NCBI GenBank assembly: GCA_037951165.1
Contig: JBBDHG010000026.1
Location: 1,415,501 to 1,479,500, forward strand
Direction of reading: 5' to 3'
Origin: Lophius americanus
Lineage: Eukaryota > Chordata > Actinopteri > Lophiiformes > Lophiidae
Length of the DNA stretch: 64,000 nucleotides
Below the pieces are notes generated by a model. The model saw only the letters and a program-made list of their open reading frames with translations. It was not told the origin of the DNA and made no database searches. The translations under genes and the position numbers were made by a program. Position 1 is the first letter of the stretch. Each line of letters starts with the position of its first letter. Below, one piece after another: positions 31,201 to 43,404 of the stretch.

Positions 31201-32999
31201 TCCTTTGACTACCGGCTGATGTAATATCAGGTCCATCCCACATACGTGGTGCTACACCTATAATCCTCTTTTCTACACTCCTCAGTGCTAACCTTACTGT
31301 CTTTACCTCCTCAGTGCTGGTCTAGCGCCAAAAACGGATTACGTTATACGGTGACGTAATGCCGTGGCTCTGATTTGGCTCCTTGCAAATGAAATAGCAA
31401 ACAGGTTCTTATGAGGTTCTCGAGTTGAACCAACTAAGCACTGGCCCCAGCACCAGCACCAAACTATAACCAGGTTATTTTTGGTGGGAAAGGGGTAACT
31501 GAGAATACAGGCGGAGGCGGATTTGAAACTGGAACCTTCTTGTCGCTAAGCAACTTTGCTACCCACTGTAACACCCTAGTTTATTTTAACTGAATCTATA
31601 CTTATTTATTTTATTCTGTATACCCTGCAAAAGTATGACTTGCATGCAGTGGCGGCACTCCCCCGCTTTTGCTTGGTCCTGGTCAGTTACCGCGACCATA
31701 ACGTCAACACCTTCATCAGGAAAGCTGAACTGGGCCTCCTTGGGCCACTAAAACACTCGTTTTCAGGTTTGAAGTGTTGATATGTAGACGTTTATTATGT
31801 AGAATCCGATCCAGGAGATGTATCTTAACTAGCGTATTCTTTAATTTGTAAAAGATATTGATACACCACTACATTCATTTGGTTTGGGTGCTAGGGGGAC
31901 GTAATGGGTTTGTTAGGGGAACCTCAGCAACCCCTGCATAAAAAAATGTTTCTTAATTTTCTCTGATTTTACCATTGAGCTGTTCTCCTTTGTTGGTCTA
32001 TCTTGAATGAAGGATACTAATGTTGGATAATTAGATTGTGTTAGCCTCCGTGTACTTTAATAAGTCTGTCTGATACCCTCAATAGATGATAAACAACCTG
32101 TGTTCATCAAAAAGTAAACACTACTTTGGTTTATTTTCTAAACCACGAGAGAGAGTTTAGGAGAAATTTTTCATGTTTGAAATGTTTCTGGCTGCTCAGG
32201 ACATGATCGTGCGTCAGTCATCCCTGCCCTCCGAGCCGGGTCACCACGCTACATCAGCTTCGACTTATCTCCACCTCTACTGACGTGCTCTATTGTCATC
32301 TTCCTGTCTGCTTCACCGGACAGAGACAATGGCGCTCCAACGAATGACTGAAGTTGATCTTTTATCTGAACACAGATGGGAAAGTATCAGATGCCGGTGC
32401 ATCATTAACTGTCATGAACTTCTAAGGGAGGCATAATGCTGTGTATGAATTACTGGGAAATGAGTATTTGAAGAGAACGTTGAAGAATCATTTAAGGGAG
32501 GGGGGAGGGAGAGTGGAAATTAAGGAAAGACGAGGTGATACACATGCGCTGCGATGAGCATCGAATCAAGGATGGGTGGATTAACCAACACTATAAAGCT
32601 CTGAGGATGGGGCAAAATGTACAACATGCTATTGAGGAGGAAAAATTAAGCAGATAATGTAGATCAAATGGGGATATTTGAAATTAAGGGAAAACTCTTA
32701 AGGCCCAAAAAGTCACAAGGTCAACTTTATGGAGTTAAAACACGTAAAGATTTATTGTAATCTGTAATTGGGATATTAAATGTGTTTGCATTCATCTACT
32801 ATTTTGGACGACTGAATGTGTTTGTATAGAGGATTTAGCCGGTGTTGCTTCATCTCCAATAAAAATAACTGAAAGAAGGACTTCACCTAAACACTTCTTC
32901 TTCTACTTCATGCCAGAAGCCTCATCTTTATTTATTCTTTTACTATATGCTGTAAACTTTGTGCAAGAGAATTCATCAAGAGGACATCAAGAAAAGTGC
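28266..32999. other. Intergenic, possible LINE 5' remains then unknown DNA
   Basis: 28.3-29.4 kb may be decayed upstream LINE sequence because it lies in the expected place for the adjacent reverse-transcriptase fragment. Only a small SINE scrap at 31511-31578 is recognised beyond it. No supported gene; the 95-codon minus-strand frame at 30706-30993 shows no domain. Confidence 0.4.
31511..31578 (-). mobile_element. 5' (tRNA-like) fragment of SINE
   Basis: Reverse complement holds an A-box-like and B-box-like line: the + strand GGATTTGAAACTGGAACCTT, then CTACCCACTGTAACACCC, parallels the SINE head at 43523-43588. Only the tRNA-related part remains. Confidence 0.6.
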
Positions 33000-33002
33000 A
33001 TC

Positions 33003-33245
33003 AGTATGTGTGTGTGTATTTGTGTATGTATGTTTGTCTGTGAGTGTGTGTGTTTGTGTTTATGTGTGTGTGTGCACGTTTGTGTTTTTTTTGTGTTTGT
33101 CTGCATGTGTGTGTGTTAGTTTGGGCAAGTGTGTGTATGCGCGTGTGTTTGTGTTTATTTTTGCATGTGTGTGTGTTTGTTTGTGCATGTGTGTGTATGC
33201 GCGTGTGTTTGTGTTTATTTTTGCATGTGTGTGTGTTTGTTTGTG

Positions 33246-33295
<50 letters not shown>

Positions 33296-33322
33296 TGCGT
33301 GCGTGCGTGTGTGTGTGTGTTT

Positions 33323-33363
<41 letters not shown>

Positions 33364-33432
33364 TGCGTGCGTGCGTGTGTGTGTGTGTGTGTGTGTGCAT
33401 GTATGTGTGTACACATGTGTGTGTATACACAG
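33003..33432. repeat. Long TG-rich microsatellite with embedded 60-bp minisatellite
   Basis: About 430 bp of nearly pure T/G sequence on the + strand. Two 60-bp units (33121-33180 and 33181-33240) are nearly identical, sharing TATGCGCGTGTGTTTG and a TTATTTTTGCATG line. A second motif, TTTGTGCGTGCGTGCG, recurs at 33292 and 33360. Long open frames on both strands (up to 173 codons of Cys/Val or Thr/His) are artefacts. Confidence 0.95.
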
Positions 33433-36400
33433 GAGCAGCATCTGTCTTTTCCACTCTGCCATTCACATCAGCTTGTGTGAAATGAAAGTGCTGCTGCCAG
33501 GCGAACTCTTTGGATGAGCCTGAGGAAACCCCTCTCTGCCGGCGACTGGACAGCCTGGATGCAATTAAAGTCCAATATGAGAGTGAGAGAGGGAGGCATG
33601 TCAGACGTGCCCAGATATCCAGGCTGTGGCTTCCAGATGTGATCCCGCTCAGCCTGCTCCGGGTCTACCGTAAATAACTTGGCTATTAAAGGAGGAAAAT
33701 ACCACAGCTGCAGGGTGTACCAGGTGGTAAATGGGTGATTATAGAAATCGTTGAGACCACATCCCCCCCAATAAAACAAAAGTAAGCCAATTTGTTTCAT
33801 ATATTTCAATACAAAAATGTAAAGACATACATTGCTGAGGCTAAACTTGGAGCTAGATACTTTGTGAGCATATATTAAATTTAAACCTGTGTAAATACTT
33901 GCGGTGGGTACTAAACATGACTTCCTTTAATGGTACAGACCAGAATGTCCCTTCAGCAGACAAACAAAATACCAGAAATTGGTCCAGAATGTCTGGCAAG
34001 CACTTCTCTGCTTATTTTGCTTTCACATTTTAAAATCTTTATTTCAAGTATGGAAATTTTAGACTCTATGTTTTGGAAATTTTCTTGTGGTAGCTTCTTA
34101 GTTACTGGTGCTACCAACTGAAAATGGGCACCGGCCATGGTTCCAAACTGAAATAATTATAACACAAGCTGGATGGTTCAAAATCTGTGGAAGAACAGGA
34201 CAGTTCTGAGCTCAAATTCCTCTGTCTTGAGTAAACATGTCCTCCTGTTTGACTTGATGTATCGACACTGTGATGAACAGGGGGAATGGTCCTTGGTGTA
34301 AGCCCACCTCAAGCCTAGTTTCTCCTCTAATTACCATCTATCAGTATTTTATCTGCCTATAAGTTAAAGGCAAGTTTCATTAGTTAAAATACCTGTAACT
34401 AATAAAGATACTTTTGTATAACTCCTTAAACTGTTGAGATAAACTGGTCAGGTCCTCCTGGGGAAAGCTGCTAGGAGGGCGACAGACGGCAGGGACTGAG
34501 TTGCCGTAAAACCTGTGGCCAGCGCCACGAGACCCTTTCCCTCGAACCCTCTCCAAGCTGACCTTTCACTTTGTACCGCCGCAGAGGAAATGCAACCGGC
34601 ACTCCACACTGTGTCACCGCCCATCGCCTGCTACTTGAAGTCCCCCTAGTAGACTTTGCTGAATCAACCTTTTACCGCTCAACAGTTTCACGAGTTGGGT
34701 TTTTATGTTTTCTTTGACAGTAGGTTTCGTGCTCTGGAGTTATTTGTTGTGCTAAATAGTCAAGGAAGTATGTCACCTCCGAGAGGAACACAGGGGACAT
34801 AACAGTGATCTACCATTTGTCATAAAGCAAAACAATCACCAATAAACAATGTATTGATCTTCCTCATTGGTTTTCAGCGTCTTCTTTAGTATTCGGCTTG
34901 AAGTTACTGAAAAAACATGGGGTCTCCATGTAGGAGGACCCCCTCCCTCTGGAGATATGAAGGTCTTTTTCCAAACTAACATTTGAAAAAAACATTTTAT
35001 ACACTAAAAAGAACATAGTTCTGAACATTATATTCCATTTTAAGAGATATTTCTAATTATTTCAGACTGCATCTCTAAAATCTAGCACAAGGCCATCTAT
35101 TAACTGTTTTCTGCGTATTAATCCAAATCCCTGATCTGCTGTCAGATATTAAGTGGGACTATTTTCATTTGTTTGCCTGAATAATAACCTCTTTGTAGGC
35201 GGATTAGGGCCTTTTTTCATGCTGACCTCGCACAGACTAAAACAAAGGGCCTAAAAAGAAACAAGCAAACACCTAATTGCCACTTCCACATGTCATATCA
35301 AAGGATCAGATAAAGGCAAGGCTTGACCAAAAGTGGTTAACATCGCTTCACTGCACAGAATCACAGCTAAAGGAGGTCATTATAGTCTGCATTGCTTGAC
35401 CAGGAAGTCCCAAAACACGGTGAGGATTAGCGACGGGATCATAACGATTAGCTACTGTGGTAACACAAGAAAATCAGATTGGGTCCCTCCAGCAGGCGAA
35501 CCTTATTCATTATTCGAAACAAAGGGCCATTTTCAAATGTACAAGTATTTATCCTGTAAATAGGAACCTTGTGTCTTATGCAGACGGAGCTGGCGGGCCT
35601 TCCAGGCCAAAGACATTCAGAACTTTTTATTTTGGCATTTCAACTCTGTTATGTAAAGTGATCATCTGCCGTTCAGACGTAACCGTATTTTCCCTCCATA
35701 AAACCATGACAGTGATTCAGCCAGAGAAAATATGTTCAGCTCAAAATGACTATTCAGATGAAAACTATTTACCACTGCATCTCATCCAGTCCAACTAGTT
35801 AGGGTTTACTGGTGGTTGTATTGCTATTGTTGTGACGACCCACTGTCAAAGGTCAACAGTCCGGAAAATGTCTCAATCGACCGAAACCCATTTCCACAAA
35901 CTGGTAACAGGGCCTCCCATCATAGCTAACTTAACATCCTCGGTCAGTAAGACCCTCCCCTCCCATTTCTCATTTACTGATAACAGCTGTACCCAGCAGA
36001 ACCCATCTATCCAACATCAGTGTGGCATGCCCTCCACCTCCCCATCTCCACCCTGGGTGGAGTTGCCGTAAAACCTGGTCATCAGCCACCACCAGCAGTA
36101 TCCAGACTGGGTTGAGATGGGGTGGGGGGGCTGCTCAGGCCTTAGATCACAATCTCCCCAAAGAGTCTGAGCTTCAAGGACATTCTAACAGACGAGTTAT
36201 CACATATCATATAAACATCCATCTAAACTTCTTTCTCTGTCTCTCCTGATTGAAATGTTTTTTTGATAAATAAATGTAACCAAGCACTTAAGCCTCAAAA
36301 AGCTAAGCTACTAACCTTTTTTTGTTTTCGTTTTATTATCATCAAAGACATCAGTCATTTTTTATTTCCTCCGTCGAGAATGCGATGGTGCAAAATAAAA

Positions 36401-36505
36401 TAAACAGAGGAAGTAACAAGCCTATTTTGATTTTCCCAGAAGGCCTAGCAAATTACGATATTCAAGTTAAAATGTAGGGAGTGAAACCAGAAAGTTGTCA
36501 GATGC
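33433..36505. other. Intergenic, nothing recognised
   Basis: 3 kb without a supported gene. Frames at 33468-33809 (-) and 35457-35798 (+) show no domain, codon or splice signal that I can support. Confidence 0.5.
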
Positions 36506-36890
36506 CTAAAAGGTCCAGTGTGTAAAATGTGGCCATGGGGAGGCGCCGCGAGCTCTCGCCCGCTCCTTCTCTGCCTGAACTTTTCCTAATGTGACCCGGT
36601 GCACCAGCGCAGAGGAATCGTGAGCAGACAGGGGTCGTCCCTTCTGGTGAGGTGCGTCCAGTTCTCCTGCTGACTAAAGCTCAGCGTAGATCCAGGCGGG
36701 GATCGGGCGCTCTGAAGCCCACGGCCGCATGGGTTGAACTTTTCTGGGCTGCCGTAGGAACGCCCTATTGCTTTGTCATATTCTAAATAATAAGTATGAC
36801 TCTCCATTTGCCAAAACATGGTAACTACTTAAAAAGCGAAATCCCTCTCCAGACGTCTGTTTGAACATTGGCGGCCTCCATTTTTTTTTA
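36506..36890. mobile_element. Possible non-autonomous DNA element (weak)
   Basis: Begins AAGGTCCAGTGTGTAAAATG and passes through a GC-rich stretch, with a GGCTGCCGTAGGAACGCCCT line later. Both resemble the opening and middle of a short non-autonomous element common in teleosts. Ends and target duplications were not found. Confidence 0.35.
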
Positions 36891-37914
36891 ATCTTTTTTT
36901 TTTTAATCAGTATTCCTGTACAATCAGTAGTTTAATACTTAGATGAAGTTTCAACACCTCACTTACAGGTTTGTGCAACTCTTGATGGGGCTGCTAACTG
37001 TAACTCTCTCCAGCTATTAGATGTTTTTAGTTTATGAAGACTCTTGCAATAGTTGGACATCACCACCTTTACATCTCATATGACAGATATGATATGATAT
37101 TGAGGCAAGTTATGGCTAGTTGAGTGTTGACAAAAGAAAGTCTCTTTTTGAGAAACTCTTTTTTTATCCTATAGCAAGATGGACAGTCCATCTCCTCTGC
37201 TTTTTAACACAACAGCAAACACACCTAACGTTTTCTTGCAGAATCCCATCGCTCCAAACATTAACTCTGAAGGAAAACTGATGCAGTCATCCAGCTACTC
37301 CGGTTTGTCAAATTGAGACAAAGATGCCACATGTTTCGACAACAACATCCTTGGTTCTTAGCGTGTGAAAGAAGAACTCGGACACCCTTTGTGGTGACCA
37401 AGCCAACCTCAACGGCAAGAATTCCCATACAACACATGAAAACTCACAAATGTCAGTATATGGAGAAATCAGGCCGCTAATCGTCCTTTGTCACCCGGAG
37501 ACATTCCTGATGTTCGCCCCTGGCAACCAGGACTTAAGGAAGCACAGAGATTTTGTTTGACAGCCGTGTTACTGAGCTTAGAGCTTCTCAGGGCGGGGCT
37601 GACCGCCTCCCGTGGGGGACCCCTACGGACCGTGTTTGGGTGAAGAGCGGGAGGATTTGGTGAGCTAATATCAAAACACAATGTTATCCAAACAAGGACT
37701 CTAAAATAGTAACGCAGTAGAACATCAAGAAGTTTGTCTGCTGACCTCAGTCTCTTCTTGCACGTCAGAAAAACATTTTTTACATGGTGGTGCTGCCACA
37801 CAAAGACAGAATATATGATGTACTCTTCAGCTGATTAACTCATTCATTTAAAATGTCCATGTTTATTTTTAACAACCATTAATGAAGGTGGTCCTATTTT
37901 GAGATATTTTGATT

Positions 37915-38085
37915 TACTTAATGATCATCCTCTTCTTTGGTGCAATTCCCCTTAGGGTTTCACCACAGCCAATCATTTGTTTCCATCTTGCCCTGTCCTC
38001 CGCATCTTTCTCTGTCACACTAACCAACTGCATGTCCTCTCTCACCACATCCAGAAACCTCCTCTTGACAATGTCATGTCAATTA
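37915..38085 (-). mobile_element. LINE 3' fragment, family 2 (first of two adjacent)
   Basis: Minus strand reads RRRFLDVVREDMQLVSVTEKDAEDR then WKQMIGCGE, the C-terminal end of a fish LINE ORF2, followed by a CCAAAGAAGAGGAT 3' end. Confidence 0.75.
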
Positions 38086-38099
38086 AGGCCATTTGAAAT

Positions 38100-38400
38100 T
38101 TCCTCCCTTTCAGAGATCTTCTTATTTGTCGCTGGGCTGTTCCTTTAGAGGTGGTCACAGCTGATGTTCTCTCTCCATCTCCCCCTGTCTCCCCTATCTT
38201 ATTCTGTCACACCAACCAACTGCATGTCCTCTCTCACAACATCCAGAAACCTCCTCTTTGGTCTTCTTCTTTTTCTCTCCTGCCTGGCAGCTCCATCTCC
38301 AGCATCCTTCTTCTCACCATCCCTCCTTTTCACATGGCCAAACCATCTCAATCTGGCCTCTCTTAATTTGTCTCCAACACCTCCAGCCTGGGCTGTTTTG
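38100..38400 (-). mobile_element. LINE 3' fragment, family 2 (second of two adjacent)
   Basis: Minus strand reads LRWFGHVKRRDG, then KRRRPKRRFLDVVREDMQLVG, and ends with its own GAACAGCCCAGCGACAAATA 3' end near 38110-38145. Because the neighbour at 37915-38085 has a separate 3' end, these are two fragments rather than one. Confidence 0.75.
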
Positions 38401-39820
38401 GTGCTAAGCTAACTGAACGTCAATTCTTATTGATATAATGTAAAGATTAAATCAAGGGATTAGGACTTCCGTTACTGCGATTGACAGGAAAATAAGATGT
38501 TCAATAGGAACAACGATTATGCCGAACAGAGTAGAGAAAAAGAAAATGGGTCGATAAAAGATCTGTTATATTGTTTTGTCTGTGGGGAAAGCATGCAATG
38601 ATGCAAAATAAAGATAATCTTCTAAAGTGAGAGCCTGTTTTGAAAAAAAAACATCGCACAGGAAGGTAATTTAGCTCAGTTTATTTTGGTCAAAAAGAAG
38701 GGAGTATAAGTTAAAAGTCACAAAGTTAGGTAAAGATGGCTACAATTCAACTTAAAATTATTTTCAATAATTCGTTAGACAATGGTAGATTTAAGAAGAA
38801 GAAGATTTTTTGCCAGACAATTAACTTAACACCTTTTACAAGTATATAAAAAATTCATACCAAAGTCATACAAAATTCATTTCCATTTTGAGTAAAGGTG
38901 TAAAATTGATGAATAAACACATATATAATTAGTTACAATTAGTTGACTAAAAGTCGAAGACTAAAATGTCTTTGATTTAAATGAACATGAGGGTTGTAAC
39001 AGACCTGTTCCAGAAGACCTGGGGGGTCTGAATGGTTCATAACGGATGAGCTGATCAGAGATGTGTTTTGGTCCAAAACCAATCATTGCTTTACAAACAA
39101 ACTTCAAAAATTTTGACAATCTAGTAGCTAGTATGAGCTAGTATAAAGACCTAAGAGCTGGACTGATATGATCCACTTTCCTGGTCTTCATAAGGTCTCG
39201 TTCACCGTTGCGTGAGCGTGAGTCGATTTAAGATAAATGTAAAGGGAAGTTTTGTATTTAAATAGATGGAAATTAGCATCAGTAACAATGAGTCATGGAG
39301 GACGCATCACTGTTTGCAAATTCTGAAGAAGTCCTGCCAAAATCATTCGGGACCTGGTGCAAGAGTGAACCATGCAGACTCACTCAAAAAATCAAACAGA
39401 CACTGCAGCATCTGTTTGATGTTTTTTTCACGGAGACATGTAAACACATCATCACTGCAGTCCAAGTCAATGTTTTTCAAAAATCCTGCTGCAACACCAG
39501 TTCTTTAAACCTTAATATCTTCTTAAAATGATGATGGGTTGACTTATGAATGTCTTTATGTGGCTGTTAATATTCAGTCCAGTTCAGCGCTCAGATCCCC
39601 GTCTGGGTTCGTGGTTATTCCTTTTACAGACTGGAGCTGAGTGTGCTGACATTTAATGGTTCTTATTTGTCTCCAACAATCCTGACTTCAGTTTTATCTT
39701 TGTTCAACTGAGTAAAAACTGCACATGCAGTCTGTGATGATGTGAAAAAGAAACACAAACACGTGAGGAAAAAGTTTTTTTTTTTTTCAAATAATCAATT
39801 TGACATCACCCGCCCACGGT
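38401..39820. other. Intergenic, nothing recognised
   Basis: 1.4 kb of AT-rich DNA. No supported gene or named repeat. Confidence 0.5.
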
Positions 39821-40310
39821 CACAACGCATTTAGAAAAACGATCTTCAAAAGACACAACACAGCGGAAGTGTTTACGAAGGACACTTTAAAGTGATGCAA
39901 AACTGTAAGCGCTTTTTTATTGCTTCATTTAGTGAATAAAACAGATATAATATACAAATGTTTCATATTTTGATTAGCAGTGGTAGTTTCACTTGACTTC
40001 TGGGTCATGTGACTTACAATAAAGCATCAATCAACATTGTGAAAACACCAAATAAACTCAGTAAGGACCCTAACATGCAAAGTACGCAAAGCTGCAGGCA
40101 ACAAGTTGTTTTATACTAGCTGAAGAAAACTCTTTCCCAGCTATTTTGTTTTGTGTGTCACAACCAAAGCCAAAACAAAATAGCTTTTGTATCCGACGTT
40201 CCGACCGATGTGTAAAGGTTGCCATGGTGACAGCTGAATTCGATAAGAATCAATCAAGACTTTTCTTCAGCAAGTATAAAACAACTTGTTGACTGCAGCA
40301 TGTAAAGGTC

Positions 40311-40379
40311 ATTATTAAGATAAGATAAACTTTTATTATTCCCACAGCGGGGGGAAAAAAAGTTTTTGCAGGAAAACCT
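40311..40379 (-). repeat. LINE-like 3' tail joined to the tRNA
   Basis: Reading the minus strand directly after the tRNA: a short spacer, CCCCGCTGTGGGAATAATAA, then AAGTTTATCTTATCTTA. The (TCTTA)n end after a TTTAT line resembles the 3' tail of fish non-LTR retrotransposons. Together with the tRNA head it resembles a SINE layout. Confidence 0.45.
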
Positions 40380-40451
40380 TGCGTTGGCCGGGAATCGAAC
40401 CCGGGTCAACTGCTTGGAAGGCAGCTATGCTAACCACTATACCACCAACGC
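40380..40451 (-). tRNA. tRNA-Gly, anticodon UCC
   Basis: The reverse complement folds as a 71-nt cloverleaf plus discriminator A. The acceptor stem is GCGTTGG pairing with CCAACGC, with A box TGGTATAGTGG, anticodon loop CTTCCAA (anticodon TCC) and B box GGTTCGATTCC. It is essentially identical to the vertebrate tRNA-Gly(UCC). A TTTT polymerase III terminator follows 4-7 nt downstream (AAAA at 40373-40376 on the + strand). It looks intact and could be functional, although its surroundings are repeat DNA. Confidence 0.93.
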
Positions 40452-40681
40452 CTGTGGAGGTTTTCACTACTTGTCACAATCTTGATTCCATTTTATTCTT
40501 AGTCACACGACCTCACGACCCGGAAGATAAACCAAGCTATCATAGCAGATAAAAAATATCTTGAAATGTTTGTGTTATATCTGTTTTATTCACTAAATGA
40601 GGTATTAAACAGCGCATCACTTTTAAGTGTCTCCGTGTGTTCTGGTTTTGGCAGATCGTTTTTCTTAATGTGTTGTGTTGT

Positions 40682-42710
40682 AGCCTCTGCAGCCCTCCTC
40701 TGTTGTCCAATTGATGAAGCTGTTTTCTTTATTTGCTTTTGATTTATCCATTTGTATGTGTGATCTTAAGTTTCAGTTTGGCTCCTTGTTGCCCTTCCTA
40801 CTCAGAGGCTTTATGTAGGCTTTACACTTGTATCAGCCCAGAAAGGAACCCTTAAAAAAAAAAGTGTCTATCGTGCAAATTGGTCTGGTTTCTAAAGATG
40901 GCTCTCATAAAACTGAAGCCAGCTGTAATGTGGTGACTTTGTTTCCACAAGAATAATGCTGTGTGTTTAACACGTTTAACAGGCAAGATTTATTTTTTTT
41001 AAAAACTTAACCACAATTAACAAATAAAAAATAATGAGATATAAATCCCTGGAATGAAACCTTTGAAGGAACTTAAGGTGAAATGTCCACCTTTGCTACT
41101 TGACTAAATACTAAAATCTCTTGTCAGCATGTTTCCCTCAAAGCCAAAGAAGCTGTACCGAAAATCCTACTACATCAACAAAACAGCAGAAATGAAGCTG
41201 CTGAGGTCGGAGCAGCCATTTCTGTGCACTTGGTACTGTAATTGCCCATTTTCAGCACTAAGCGGTTTGGACCCTTTCATTAGTGACAGGACCGGTTTGA
41301 GAAGGCTCTAAAATGAGCGCAGAGGTTCGTGACCCAAAGTAGTCTAACTCTAGCTCCTGTCTGACCAGCAGAGGGCTGGTTCTTGTTATACTGCCTCCGG
41401 CTATTCTTGTCACTCCTCCTTGGGGTTCAGATAAACACTTCCATTCAGAAATCCCACAGACATAGTTTAAGAGACCGCGATTATAGCCTTGGGAGCGTCG
41501 TGAAAATATCTCCAGTGGGAGGGAGGGGTGTCCCTACAGCCACAGTTTCTCTTCCTTGTTTCTATTTAGCATGTTTCCAACACTTTTGCTCACCCACACT
41601 TGCTGACCTGTAAGGTGAGCTGCTGCTGCACGTGCAGAGAGTTCCCCTTTAACTCTAAGTGGGTCCTCTCAGACAGAACTGACTCCCTGTCTGCGCCTCA
41701 GCCTCATCATTTAAGAGCAGACTTGAATATTTTGCTTCATGTCAGCACTGTGTGTAGTTTCCTGTGTGTACATCTACACAACAGGCTGTCGTGTTTCACA
41801 CGGTGGCTTGTTTGTGTTTGAAATATTTATATTTTGAGCATAAATATTCATACAATTTTTTTATACAGCTCTCTGTGACAGATGCTTTGTGAAACCCCGA
41901 CCAGACCCCCGGCTGCAGTTGCCGGGTCAGAGAATTCAGCTCCAGTCCCCCGGTCCTGTAGTAAAAACAATGGGGAGCGGAGCAGCAGTTAATGTGTTTG
42001 GCGGCGGAGAAGCCGCCCTGTCCTTTAATGTGGCTCCTTGCCGTCTCATTGGATGCCAGCTCCTTCCTGATTTACACCACAGCGGCAATCCAAAACCAAA
42101 ACAAACCCCAGACAACTAATTATGTCAGGTTGACTCTGTCAGCTTATCATGGAAGCAAAACAGAAATGAAACTGTTGACCACAAAGGCAGACATCTTTGG
42201 GGGGTAACTCCAAACAATGTAATGATGAAGCTCTGGAGCCGCCTGTCGTGGCCTGGCTGTGGATTTACTGTTCAGTAGTGCAGAAGCTGAGGGAGGTCTG
42301 TGGGGACTGAACTGCAAATGTAATGATGGAGGCGTAGAATGCAGAATAAGTTCTATCCCAACTCAAAGAGGAATTTTAAATCCAAACCCATGCAAATAAG
42401 CAGAATTAACCGTGACTCCTAGAAGAGGTCTGAGACCCTGATGAACACAGGAAGCTCAGAGAAAACTGAACCGAAATTAAACTTACTCAAGGTGTTCTTT
42501 CACCTCACTTTAACCCAACTTAGTTATGTCAGCTGATCTCGTAAAACAAACCTGGATAAATGGTAAATACGATGAGCATACAGCGTGAGCACAGCAATCC
42601 TGAGCTTCCGCAAACATTTCAAACGTACAGTGTGAGCTGAAATCAAACAGCTACGACTCGAACCTCGTCTAGTGTAAGCCCATCTTTAGTAAACAGTGAT
42701 TTCTTTCAAC
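40682..42710. other. Intergenic, nothing recognised
   Basis: 2 kb. Frames around 41383-42207 are short and show no domain. Confidence 0.5.
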
Positions 42711-42880
42711 TGGGCCTATAGCAAGGGCATACCACCGAAAAGCCCCCAACCCCCCAATTTGCACTAAATTGGAGCAGCAGTTGAGAATATGAGAACTTTT
42801 TGAGATAAAGTTACCCTTATAGTTCTAAATACACAGCCGACCTTTTCCAAAATCACTCCAGCGCTTCTTCGCACTAAGGA
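42711..42880 (+). repeat. Unnamed dispersed repeat family, copy D
   Basis: ATAGCAAGGGCATACCACCG, then AAAAGCCCCCAACCCCCCAA, then directly the 3' module with AAAATCACTCCAGCGCTTC and CGCACTAAG. The middle module is mostly lost. Confidence 0.7.
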
Positions 42881-42884
42881 AGCA

Positions 42885-43319
42885 CTATTTCAAGCACTGA
42901 TCAAGAAAACTGGGTCTGGAGAAGTGGACGTCAAAGGACCAATCAGAACTTTCCACATAATGACTTTTCCATTTATTTCCCAAATGTGTCACTATACATA
43001 CCATCCAAATGTGGGACACTGTCTTTGTGAAAATCAGAAGTTGGCAATGCCTTAGTCTCAGCCAGCGAGATGATGCTGCCCTTCTCCGATTCCTCATTTT
43101 ACGATTCCCTGAAGCTTTTGTTGGAGCCTTCTGCGATGATGTGGGAGTAACTTGAAGTTCTGCAGATCGGATTAAGATTTGCTTTAGTATCTTTGGTAAT
43201 GGAATCTCACTTTCCAGCAGTGATCCTCCATGGAGACCTGACGGTGCAGAAAATAGATAAAACTCCTCACTGATGCTCATTATATTAACATAACAATCCT
43301 TTCTTAATCCCTCAGTCAC
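42885..43319 (-). other. Unexplained 144-codon open frame
   Basis: Longest non-repeat open frame outside thbs1 in the downstream region. It is bounded by repeat copy D and a SINE, has a central basic run (NRKMRNRRRAASSR), no recognised domain and no clear splice or promoter context. It may be chance, a decayed element or an exon; I do not call a gene. Confidence 0.2.
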
Positions 43320-43404
43320 ATTTTAGTCAAAACAATGGCCATTATATCATGTAATTACCAGCAGGAAATCCACATAGTGTTGTGTTTTACGCTAAATTTT
43401 TAGT

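Larger units (their letters stand above)
39821..40681. repeat. Fold-back element: long inverted repeat around a tRNA insertion
   Basis: The left arm (39821-40153) runs from CACAACGCATTTAGAAAAAC to CTATTTTGTTTTG. The right arm (40171-40681) is its reverse complement from CAAAACAAAATAG out to GTTTTTCTTAATGTGTTGTG. Matching landmarks include TTTAGTGAATAAAACAGATATAA, the CATGTGACTTACAATAAA line and TATAAAACAACTTGTTG. Arms are similar but not identical (about 330 bp each once an insertion in the right arm is removed), separated by about 17 bp. No transposase is present. It looks like a non-autonomous fold-back or MITE-like DNA element. A third, single arm lies at 45265-45480. Confidence 0.85.

Noticed and set aside
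33001..33517. Several 83-173 codon frames of Cys/Val or Thr/His repeats
   Set aside because: They are translations of the TG microsatellite in different frames.
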